Source of the DNA: Bicyclus anynana
Lineage: Eukaryota; Arthropoda; Insecta; Lepidoptera; Nymphalidae
Assembly (NCBI RefSeq): GCF_947172395.1
Contig: NC_069095.1
Location: 9,238,001 to 9,302,000 of the forward strand
Length of the DNA stretch: 64,000 bases
Reading direction: 5' to 3'
Below the pieces are notes generated by a model. It was not told where the DNA came from. It saw nothing but the letters and a program-made list of their open reading frames with translations, and made no database searches. Position numbers and translations under genes: made by a program. Of this stretch, positions 36,201-46,600 are shown piece after piece (the stretch's first letter is position 1; each line of letters starts with the position of its first letter).

Positions 36201-36530
36201 TAAAAATTTTAATAAAAAAATTCAACCGACTTCCAACTCAAAAATTAGCCTAAACTAAAAAGCAAAAAATAACATCTTACCTATGTGCTACCCTCTGATC
36301 AGTTTGAAGGCGGTGCCAAGCCAGTGATGTTTTAATTTAAGCCGTTTAAATTACAAAATTTCTGTGGTTCTTTCAGAAACGGCTTTAATTAAAAGATGAC
36401 ACTGGATTGGCACCGCCTTCAAACTGATCAAAAGGTAGCACATAGGTAAGATGTTATTTTTTGCTTTTTAGTTTAGGCTAATTTTTGAGTTGGAAGTCGG
36501 TTGAATTTTTTTATTAAAATTTTTATTTTT
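36201..36530. repeat. Long near-perfect inverted repeat (about 150-bp arms)
   Basis: The arm at 36201-36350 (AATTCAACCGACTTCCAACT, GAAGGCGGTGCCAAGCCAG) is mirrored at 36374-36530, with a spacer of about 20-25 bp. Mismatches are few. A single-arm relative lies at 47550-47715, and another end at about 27705-27780. If transcribed within intron 1 it would fold into a long double-stranded hairpin. Confidence 0.78.
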
Positions 36531-36581
36531 TAATTTTTAGTGTTAGCACACTCACTGAGTGTAACCAAAACTGATACTAAT

Positions 36582-37010
36582 AACCTTCGAGAAGTTCTCT
36601 TCATTGTCCTTCGTCTTCAATACCAGACCCTTAATTCAGTCACAACCCATCTAGGTGGAATATTCTCAGCAATACAAATTCATAAAGTCCCAACAAAGGT
36701 AGCTACTGTGAACCGTCGAGGAGTTCCCTTCATCTTCGTCACCAGACCCCTAATACAGTCACAACCCATCTAGGTGGAAAGTTCTCATCAATACAAATTT
36801 ATCAAGTCCAAACACAAGGTAGCTACTGGGAACCGTTGAAGAGTTCTCTTAACTGTCCTTCGTCTTCATCATCAGACCCTCAATACGGTCACAACCCATC
36901 TAGGTGGAAAGTTCTCATCAATACAAATAAATCTAGCCCAAACAAAAGGTACCTGCTGTAAATCGTTGACGAGTTCCATCGTCTGATTTTCGGCTTCATC
37001 AACTGATTTT
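36582..37010 (+). repeat. Minisatellite, 120-130 bp unit, about 3.3 copies
   Basis: Units start near 36582, 36711, 36831 and 36961. Each has an AACC/AATCGTYGA start, GAGTTCYCTT, TCGTCTTCA, CACAACCCATCTAGGTGGAA and CAATACAAAT. It lies directly beside the long inverted repeat. Confidence 0.72.
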
Positions 37011-37464
37011 CGCGCTAAAAACGTTAAAGCGAATTGGGTAAAAATAATAATATTTTCTTGTTTTATACCTATTTCTTTAGATTTTCCGTATACTTTAATT
37101 GACAGTTCAAACTCATACGAGATTTTTTGTCACTTTTAGGCAAATTGACATACTTAGCACAAAATTCCCCGATACTATGAAAAGCTATATTTATTTTGAC
37201 ATAAAACGTTAGTTATTTAACCAATGATTTATGACGTAAATAACACCCTATAAGATTATTTGGTTAATACTGGTTTTTCCTTGCTAACGCGCATTATCAT
37301 GGACGTTATACGCAAAACATGTGAACGCTCATGCAAGCCATTGACGATCAAGTATAATAAGCGAACACGTTTCATGTATGTGTCAAGTCAAGCCGTCATG
37401 CACGCAGTGACCAACACACGATCAGTTATAGCCGTGGGTGGTGCAGAAACGTGGGTATACTTTG

Positions 37465-37600
37465 TTGTGGGCTCTTCTCGGACCAAGGGGCGTTCGTAAC
37501 TTTAATTTTAAGTTTTCGAATAATTATTATCACCATTATTACCTGACGTTTTGAAAGAGCTTGTAAACTAAGCCTATTTGAAATAAATTAATTTTGATTT
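37465..37600 (+). repeat. LINE-like 3' tail, family T
   Basis: GGGCTCTTCTCGGACCAAGG, ACCTGACGTTTTGAAAGAGC and AACTAAGCCTATTTGAAATA. The 79-codon frame ending in it (37260-37499) has no motif I recognise. Confidence 0.52.
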
Positions 37601-38141
37601 AATTCCACCGCTAAAAGTGAAAAAGTAAATAACCATTTATTGTTCCTATAATAATTTAATCTACCAAATGCAATCGGTCCCCATGACGCACGAGTAATTG
37701 CAAATTTAGCATCCCGGGCTCCCCTACTACTAGGTACTAAAACGGGTCATACACGACCGCGACGTCAACCTTTAATTTTTTTTTAATGAATATTTGCCAT
37801 ATTTTTTATAATACGACCAATATTCCCATTCTCCTCCAACTAGTCGGGAAAGACTGTACTGAGTGGGAGTGGGTTTATTGCATTATCACGTTTACTGAAG
37901 TATGCTGGTAAAGCACTCAGTATGGACCAAATTATAAGGCAACTATGCACTTAAACGTCTGTAATTGTGTGCAAGCTTTCGTATAGAGAGCTCGTGGAAA
38001 GTCGCCGCGACCACATTCCTTGCCGAATGCTATTTATAAATAAACGGAGGCAGAAACAACCGTGCCATCAAAAAAGGAAAAAGGATTAGGCGCTGTGCTT
38101 AAATATGCTTCTAGAAACTTTAAGAACATTTTTATACATAA

Positions 38142-38334
38142 CTAGCTGACACCGCGCGGTTTCATCCGCGTGGTTCCCGTTCCCGTAAGAATACGCGGAT
38201 AATATATAGCCTAAACCTTCCTCGATCAATGAGCTATCTGTCACTGAAAGAATTTTTCAAATCGGACCAGTAGTTCCTGAGATTAACGCGTTTAATCAAA
38301 CAAACAAACTCTTCAGCTTTATAATATTAGTAAA
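38142..38334 (-). mobile_element. Helitron-like element, GCTAGT/TCTATACTAATATTATAA type
   Basis: CTAGCTGACACCGCGCGGTT, GGTTCCCGTTCCCGTAAGAA, CACTGAAAGAATTTTTCAAA and CAGCTTTATAATATTAGTA. Related copies are at 44220-44415 and 56998-57197. It resembles the Lep1-type non-autonomous Helitrons described in Lepidoptera. Confidence 0.6.
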
Positions 38335-38554
38335 GACACAAACACGGGTGTCATGAGCTTCCATTGTCATTGTGGAAAGACATAAGTTTCCTTTTTAATG
38401 ATGCTAGATGATTATAAATGTGCATTGGCTATCTAATAATACTGAGGTAGATAAACACTCGTTGCTCTTTGAAATAAAAGTATTTTAAAAGTTAATTTAA
38501 AATAAAAATCATGGTTTAATAAAGTTTTTAAACACATCTATCTATACTAATATT

Positions 38555-38795
38555 ATAAGGCTGGGGCATCCTTCAACTCTTCAGATAAGTGCTTTCTAAG
38601 AAATTCACGTGTCTCAAACGGTGAAGGAAAAACATCGTGAGGAAACCTGCATAGGTACCTTGGAATTTTCTTAATTGTCTACGTGTGTGAAGTCTGCCAA
38701 TCCGGATTGGGCCAGCATGGTGGACTAAGGCCTAACTCCTCACATTCTGAGAGGAGACTCGTGCTCAACAGTGAGTCAAATATAGGTCGTTATTG
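38555..38795 (+). mobile_element. SINE-A fragment fused to a Helitron-like start
   Basis: TCTATACTAATATTATAAGG (Helitron-like 5' end) runs into GGGGCATCCTTCAACTCTTC and the SINE body (TCACGTGTCTCAAACGGTGA, AACATCGTGAGGAAACCTGC). The tRNA-like head is missing. Confidence 0.65.
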
Positions 38796-40571
38796 AAGGA
38801 ATAGTTCATGTAACTACTTATTATGTATCTACACAATCACACAAATAAAGCATCAAAGCAAAGTCGCTTGGAAAATGTTAAGCATAAAGCAGATTACGTG
38901 ATAAATTCCAGATCGATAAAACTGGAACCTGCAATACAAGTGTTTTAAATGACATAGAACTTGAAAATTTACATAGCATTAAGATTATGATATAAACATA
39001 ATCTTTTTCGCATAATTAACACAGTTGATATTTTGCAATCGATACAAGTGCAGTGATTTGAGTATTGTGATCAAAGAGATTATAGTAAACTACGCGCAAA
39101 AATATTGTTCAGATATATTATCAGATTTTTAACTATTATTCTACCAATTTTAATAGTATAGTTTATTACAAAGGACATTGGTGTAATTAGGACCTATTAT
39201 TATTAGTAATTTTCATGTTTGAATACAGATTTGAGCGCTTAATTTATTAATATGTGATACAGACTTAACTTATTAGACTTTTTTGGTAAAATATTCGTGG
39301 TAGTAAATGTATCTACTTTTTTGTGAATATCATAACTTTGATAGAAATGTTTTAATAGAATACTTTTTTATTAATTTTTTATTAAAATTGATATTTCCCC
39401 ACTCTATTAATAATAATATAAAATTGAAAATAATGAAAACCCCCGAATGTCATGAAATTATTAATTACATTCTCGATCAAATCATCAATCTTTCAGTGCG
39501 CTTTCATTTAAGACCCCACTCGAGTATATGTATTTGCAAACATTCGGTTATTCTTCCCTTCTTAAGGGGTTAACCCCCAGAACTTTCAAATGACTTAACT
39601 GATTTTCATCAAACATACCTAAGAACACTCTCACATAAGTCACACTTCATACAAAATAAACTAAATTGAAATCGCTTCATCCGTTCGGGAGCTCTGGTGC
39701 CACAGACAGACTGACGGATATTTATACTTTACAACACTTCTCTTTTGGTGATGAGGGTTAAAAATAAATGTTTAGATATGTCAATTTACTTTGCAAATCA
39801 CATTTGGTCAATATTTACATTGAATCCGGTTATACTGTACACTGAGTTCGTTTGTTAAGTCTACACTTATCTCCCGAAGGTCCCGTACATTGCTACTTTT
39901 TATTTGATCTTTCTTATTACGAGGTTATCAAAGTTAATTGCTCAAATATTCAACAACATTGCCTTATCTGCTATGTATGTAAATACTTACGAATTAAACA
40001 ATCTCAGCGTGACATCTTAAAATATTATTTTTATTCACAAATTGGTAAACATTTGTCTCATATTTACGGTGCATAATAATTATATTTATACTCACCACGA
40101 ATAAATAATATTAATAATACAAATAATGCCAAATTGTCCCAAGAGTTTCCTTATTATGTTCATTACTGTATCGCTCATTTTAGAAGGAAGTCTGTTTAGG
40201 TCTTTAAAACAATGTTTATAACAAATTCTGTGTATGTATGTCTGTGTTGTATAATAAATCATAATATATAATTAGTGTTAATATAATGTAACTTTCTAGA
40301 AAGTTCTTGTGCACAAATGTATAACTCAAGGAAGCCAAAGAAGGCACACCAGAGAGTGATTGTGTTATTTCAGTATTCGCTATCAACGGTTGTTTATCCC
40401 TGAGTTCAAAGAGTTCAAACACTATCTGAAGTTAAATGACGCCAAGAGGGCATGGCCAGGGCTCGAAAACAGTTTGAAATGTTTAATAAATTTAAATCAT
40501 TGGCTGTACATTGACTAATACTAGTTCCTTGACACGTCTGTTAAACTTACGCCTTTATTATTTATTTCAAG

Positions 40572-40663
40572 TAAATCAAAGTTGAAAATGTCTCTACCAG
40601 ATAAGTTAAACTATAATCCAGACGAAGACTTGGCATTTAAAGGCTTTAGCCAAGAGTTCCACG
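40572..40663 (+). CDS. Transporter exon 2 with the start codon
   Basis: The acceptor TTATTTCAAG ends at 40571 and has an upstream CTTAC branch-like motif. The ATG at 40588 lies in AAAATGT context, and 25 codons plus one base lead to the donor G|GTATGT at 40664. The peptide runs from MSLPDKLNYN to FSQEFH. The phase-1 end fits the two bases left over at the start of exon 3, making a Gly codon and continuing G-F-T-M without a stop. A SINE begins about 30 nt after the donor. The N-terminus has no domain I recognise. It may be an alternative N-terminus, since exon 3 has its own ATG. Confidence 0.68.
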
Positions 40664-43600
40664 GTATGTAGATAAAACTTATTGATTACTTATTCTTACT
40701 TCGTGATAGCCCAGTGGACATAACTTCTGTCTCCGATTCCGGAGGGTGTAGGTTTGAATCCGGTCCGGGGCAAGCACATCCTACTTTTCAGTTATGTGCA
40801 TTTAAAGAAATTTAATATCACGTGTCTCAAACGGTGAAGGAACCTGCATACCTGAAATTTTCTTAATTTCGTGGTGGACTAAACCCTCTCATTCTGAGAG
40901 GAGACTCGTAATCAACAGTGAGCCGAATATGGGTCGTTAATGGCGTGATGAATACCTACTTATTAACACTACATTTAAAATGAGACTTACGGTATTCGAA
41001 TTTCGAAATGGCAGTAGTTAAACTTAACTAGCAAATTAATTACATTCACATGATAATTGAATGGACTTGCTTGATCCTAGTTAATATTATGGATCACATT
41101 GCACGATTCAGGACACGAGCCATAGGTACTTACTTCATTGTTTTTCATCGTATTGTCGTCGTTGCGATCGTCTAATATGGTGTTTTTATCGTATTGTCGT
41201 TGTTGCGATCGTCTAATATGGTGTTTTTATCGTATTGTCGTCGTTGCGATCGTCTAATATGGTGTTTTCATCATATTGTCGTTGTTACAATCGTCTAATA
41301 TGATGTTTTCATCGTATTGTCGTTGTTGCGATCGTCTAATATGGTGTTTTCATCATATTGTCGTTGTTACAATCGTCTAATATGGTGTTTTCATCGTATT
41401 GTCGTTGTTGCGATCGTCTAATATGTTGTTTACATCGTATTGTCGTTGTTACAATTGTTGTCTAATATGATGTTTTCATCGTAATGACCATGACAAATTC
41501 ATTTTACATCAAGCGGCATAGATTTTCGTTTTTACTAACATCATATTCCAATCTATAAAACATAATTATGTTAATTAACGGTTTTTTCTTAAAATATTGT
41601 TTACATGCTTTTTTTACTCTCTACAAGTTAGCCCTTGACTATAATCTCATCTGATGGTAAATGATGATGTAATCTAGGATGGAAGCGAGCTAACTTGTTA
41701 GGAGTAGGATGAAATCCACACCCCTTTCGGTTTCTACACAACATCGTACCGGAACAATATTTTTTTTATAAAAACGCTTAGCGGCACGTCTTTGTCGGTA
41801 GGGTGGTAAATTACCACGGCCGAAGCCTCCCACCAGCCAGACCTGGACCAATTAAGAAAACCGCAATCGGCCCAACCGGGAATCGAACCTAGGACATCCA
41901 TTTGTAAATCCACCGTGGTTACCACTGCGCCACGGAGGCCGTCAAAACGTCCATTTTTATATTTATAACAACTACAATACCAATGCCAATGTACGTAAAA
42001 TGACGATAATATTGTAATTTCGTTAAAAAAACAATGCCTAGAAGATGAGATATCACTAAGTAAAAATAACAATAACATTGGCCATATAAAATGTTTATTT
42101 GCATTTATCTACGTCACGTTTTGGCCCCAAACGATATGAGTTATCGGTTAGGGTCAAAACGTGACTCGACACAAACACCCCACGCGAATCCAAACATTAT
42201 AAATCAAATGTAACACACATTCAGACAGACAACTGAACGGTCATGTTATAGATTTATTTCACTTGGACCTGTAGGTTTCGATTGTGCAGGTCAATGATGT
42301 TAAATATTGTTAGATGTGTTACTAGGTCATTAAAAATGAGGCGCTCAAAAGAGGAAATTTCCACATCTGTATGTGGTCAACGTTATTTAAACAAATAATA
42401 CCTAAATATCGTCAACAATGTAGAGTTGTGTGTTCAGAAAGTGTAAAAACTATATATACATAAATAAATAATGGAATTAAAGACAAAATTGTGCATGTGT
42501 GCGCTCAGTTTTGTAGCCAATTATTCGGATCACTTTTTGCGGTGATTTTGTAGGGACGTAACCGATCTATTGTGTAAAAATATCATTGGTGCAGGTCGAT
42601 TGGAGCAAAACACTTATGTTATCGTTTGTACCGACTTTCACGATAACGACATTTTCTGTTTTATGCCAATAGTCAAGTTATCTCTAATAAGTAAACAGAT
42701 TACAGTTTATAAAGCGAAAGCTTAAACTATAAGTGAGATGAAAATGGATAGTAATGAAGATTAATATTGAAAGTAGACTCCTCGCCACGAAAAGAGTACC
42801 GTAGACGCGGCGCTAATGTCTTATTGGTGCTCATTATCATTTGGTAATGGCGGTCTTATTGTCATTTTGTGTAAAGCGCTGTAAATTTTAGTTCAGGTTT
42901 TAGCCGCGGGACCTTTTTCTGAATTTTATTTATAAATACCGGACGCCCGTGACTTTTAAAACCCGCGGGAGCCATGTATTTTACATGGATAAAAAGTAGT
43001 CTATATGTTGCTCAATAAACTCCTCTGTCTTCCAGTGAAAGGCCCGTTAAAATCGGTTCAGTCGTTCTAAAGATTAGCCCGGACAAACAGAAAGACAGAT
43101 AAACGTTACTATCATGCCCTTGAAAGTGAATAAGCTTCACGTTTAAGGGCATGAGTCTTAAATCTCAAGAATTGGTCATTTCACCGACACCACATCGAAA
43201 TAGCAATGCCAGCAATGCTAGAAATAATCGTGGGGTTAGAACTTAAAAATTCCTTGGACGTACTTTGTCACAAAGATCTTTACTATAGAAGCATTACTAT
43301 TAAGTATAAAGATTTTACAAAACTTGTGCTTATTATCTAGCGAACGCCCGCGACTTCGTCCGCGTGAAATTCAGTTTTTCACAAATCCCGCGTGAACCAT
43401 GGATTTTTCCGGGATGATGAACTTAAGTGTTAATCCAGAGTAAAATCTATTTTCATTCCAAATTTCAGCTAAATCGCTTCAGTAGCCGCAGCGCAAAGGG
43501 GGAACAAATATACACACACTCACACACTCACACACACACACATCGATCGTAGATCGTTAGATGGGCCTCAAAGCGTCGCGGAATTGTCATTGGTTTCGCA

Positions 43601-46600
43601 CATTGAGTACGTCATCACTCGTAACACATTTATCTTTATTAATGTTGTGGTTTGTGTTTTTACATTTCCAAATTAACACGAAGGCATAATTAAGGGATTA
43701 AAAAAAACCGTCAATATTTTTTTAGTCCACGTCCAACATGTGCTTGTTACGTACTAAGATAAGATGTGCGTGCACGTCTAAGTAATGACATAAAATTGTG
43801 CGTTCTTTAGTATGGAGGGGCCCATCTAACGATTTATATCGATGCACACACACAAACTTTCGCCTTTATAATATTAGTATGATGCTAAATCGCAAGTACG
43901 TTTTGATCTCATAATGTATACTTTAATTTTAAATTATCCACTGCGTAGAATGTCTAAAACGTTCTACAAATTCAGTTGTTCAAATAAAAACACAAGTCCA
44001 CAATGTATTCGTTAAAGCCTTGACGCAACTGGGTATGGGTAGGTACGTCTGTTTCACGTGTTTCACGGACCAGTAATTTATTGTAATAATTGTGGAGTGT
44101 ACGTACTCGTAGGTACGCCGAATCCTGATTACTAACGTCTTTCAATTTACCAACGAGCATTGTATTATACCGAACTATATACACCTAATGTCTTAACAAT
44201 CCATGTACTAATATTACAAACTAGCTGGTGCTTCGCGGTTTCACCCGCGTGCTTACCGTTCCCGTAGGAATACGGGGATATTATAAAGCCTATAGCCTTC
44301 CTCGATAAATGGGCTATCTAACACTGAAAGAATTTTTCAAATCGGTCCAGTAGTTCCTGAGATTAGCGCGTTCAATCAAACAAACAAACAAACAAACTCT
44401 TTAGTTTTATAATATTAATTACAAATGTAAAAGTAAGTGATAATAATAGCCGTGATAGCCCAGTGGATATGACCTCTGCCTCCGATCCCCGAGGGTGTGG
44501 GTTCGAATCCGGTCCGGGGCATACACCTCCAACTTTTCAGTTGTGTGCATTTTAAGAAATTAAATATCACGTGTCTCAAACGGTGAAGGAAAACATCGTG
44601 AGGAAACCTGCATAACAGAGAATTTTCTTAATTCTCTGCGTGTGTGACATTTTTAGAGTCGCATTTTATGGCCTATCCCTCTTATTCTGAGAGGAGACTC
44701 TTGCTCAGCAGTGAGCCGATTATGGGTTGATAATGATGATGATGAAAGTAAGTATATCTGTCTGTCTGTTACCATTTCACGGCTAATCGTAATCTACTGA
44801 ACCGATTTAAGTAGATTAAAAGTATAGACATAAGTTGGACCTTAGAGCAGAACATAACTAACTTTTTATCTCAGAAAAAAGGCTGCGTCCAAAATCAATG
44901 GTTCCTGCAGGATTTATAAAAAAAAATCACGCAATCGGAGTCGCAGACATCCGGTAGTCCGCTAGTTATATAGAAATAAGATAAGATTTATTGTTTTTTT
45001 TTTGTTTGTTGCAAATAGGCTTCGAAACTACCGACCGCACCTAACTACTGCACCGATTTTAAAAATTATTTCACTAACAGAAACTTTTTTTATATCACCT
45101 GTTTATTATCTCATCTTAAAATTACATTACTATACTAATTAAAAAAACATATTTCACATTTTAAAACGAAAAGGAAGCGACATTTTCAGCGTGTAACATT
45201 GGCTATAGGTAAGCCCCGCATTTCCACTGGTAAAGGGCACACCCTTTGTTTTTTTAAAAACTAGGCACGTTTTTTTTTATAAAGCAATGTTATATCATAT
45301 AATGACGTCACTTTTAAGTGAAACTGTAAAAGAAACAATCGTTACATGGTCACTTTTAATGATTCGTAAACTATTGGTGGAATTAAATGTTCCAATTAAC
45401 TAAAGTAGGTAATGAAAACAGTCTCTAATAATAAAGACATTTTTGTGTTAAACAATACGGGTATATTATTTTGTTGGTACAAATATGTCTCCTCATTTCG
45501 GCTCATAATTCCGAAATTAAGTAATTCCTAGTATTAACTTCCACTCCTGTGCAAATAAAAGCCAGACCTGGACCAATTAAGAAAACCTCAATCTGCCCAG
45601 CCGGGGATTGATGCCAGGACCTCCGTCTTGTAAATCCAACGCGCATACCACTGCGCCATGGAGACCATCAAAGTGGCTGTTATGATATAGGCCTATTCTG
45701 TATATCTACCTATTTTTACAGTATCGCGCGATATGGTAATTTTCTATTTTTACGTAACCTTCAATAACAACAACATTTTAAAAAAAATCATGTTTACTAT
45801 TGTTATCAATGACTCTACACAATTAAAAACTTATATAAAAATTATAGAGCCAATGTAACGTCGCAAAAATGTAAGTTCGCATACTATTCAAAGTTTATTA
45901 AACAAAACAATATAAATGTTAATTATTTAACTCATTATTGCCCATAATGTAGGTACATTGTGATAATGTCTGTAACCACGCTGACCTCGAACGTTCATAG
46001 CTTCGTTATAAAAACATTTCAAGTTCGTAGTGATGATTTTTTGCCGCGTGCGTCGACACAAAATTACTTAAACAGCCATTAATTTGCGGCTCTGCGTATT
46101 GCGTATTACATTTACATCACAACTGATGTATTGTAGCTATGCGCAGAAACACATTTTCGGATGTTAGCGACGTACGGAAGACAATTACAACATTATTGAT
46201 GACATTACAATCGCATACAAAATTTTCAATAATTTGACATCTATAATGTATGTACGGTTCAGGAACGAGCTAGGAGAATCTCTGCATGATCGGATCAGAA
46301 ATGACGAGATCCGGAAAAGAACCAAAGTCACCGACATAGCTCAACGAGTCGCGAAGCTGAAGTGGCGCGAGCCACATAGTCTCAAGAGTGAAGATATTGG
46401 ATTGGCCAAATCGGTTCTGTAGTTGCGACGTTTATGAGTAACAAACGTCCAAAGAAACATCCATACAAACTTTTGCGTTTATAATATTAGTAGGATTAAG
46501 ATTTTATTCTATTCTATAATTTATTAGAATTAATCCATTAACATTCGAATACAAAAGCTTGATGCACATGTATGTTCATTCATGCATCATCATCATCAGT

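Larger units (their letters stand above)
25043..40571 (+). other. Intron 1 of the transporter (inferred)
   Basis: 15.5 kb with GTGAGT at the start and CAAG at the end. It holds MITEs, Helitron-like copies, SINE pieces, a long inverted repeat (36201-36530) and a minisatellite (36582-37010), listed separately. The stretches 25050-26830, 30180-31430, 33840-35220 and 38800-40560 hold no coding signal I can support. 25850-26160 is GC-richer and non-repetitive by eye and could be a regulatory block. Confidence 0.45.

Noticed and set aside
37260..37499. 79-residue + strand protein
   Set aside because: It runs into a T-family LINE tail, and no motif or splice structure supports it.
41148..41480. CRISPR-like array
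   Set aside because: The 41-bp units are contiguous with no unique spacers, and the window is eukaryotic.
41734..42078. 114-residue - strand protein
   Set aside because: Most of it is antisense SINE-B sequence read through, and the rest is unrelated AT-rich DNA.
44450..44520. tRNA gene
   Set aside because: A- and B-box-like motifs are present, but they belong to the head of a SINE with body, tail and target duplication, repeated many times in the window. The same applies to 5867, 10508, 35222, 53173 and 54860.
46234..46422. 62-residue basic protein
   Set aside because: The frame joins a LINE C-terminal piece to a Helitron-like end; it is a chimera of two repeats.
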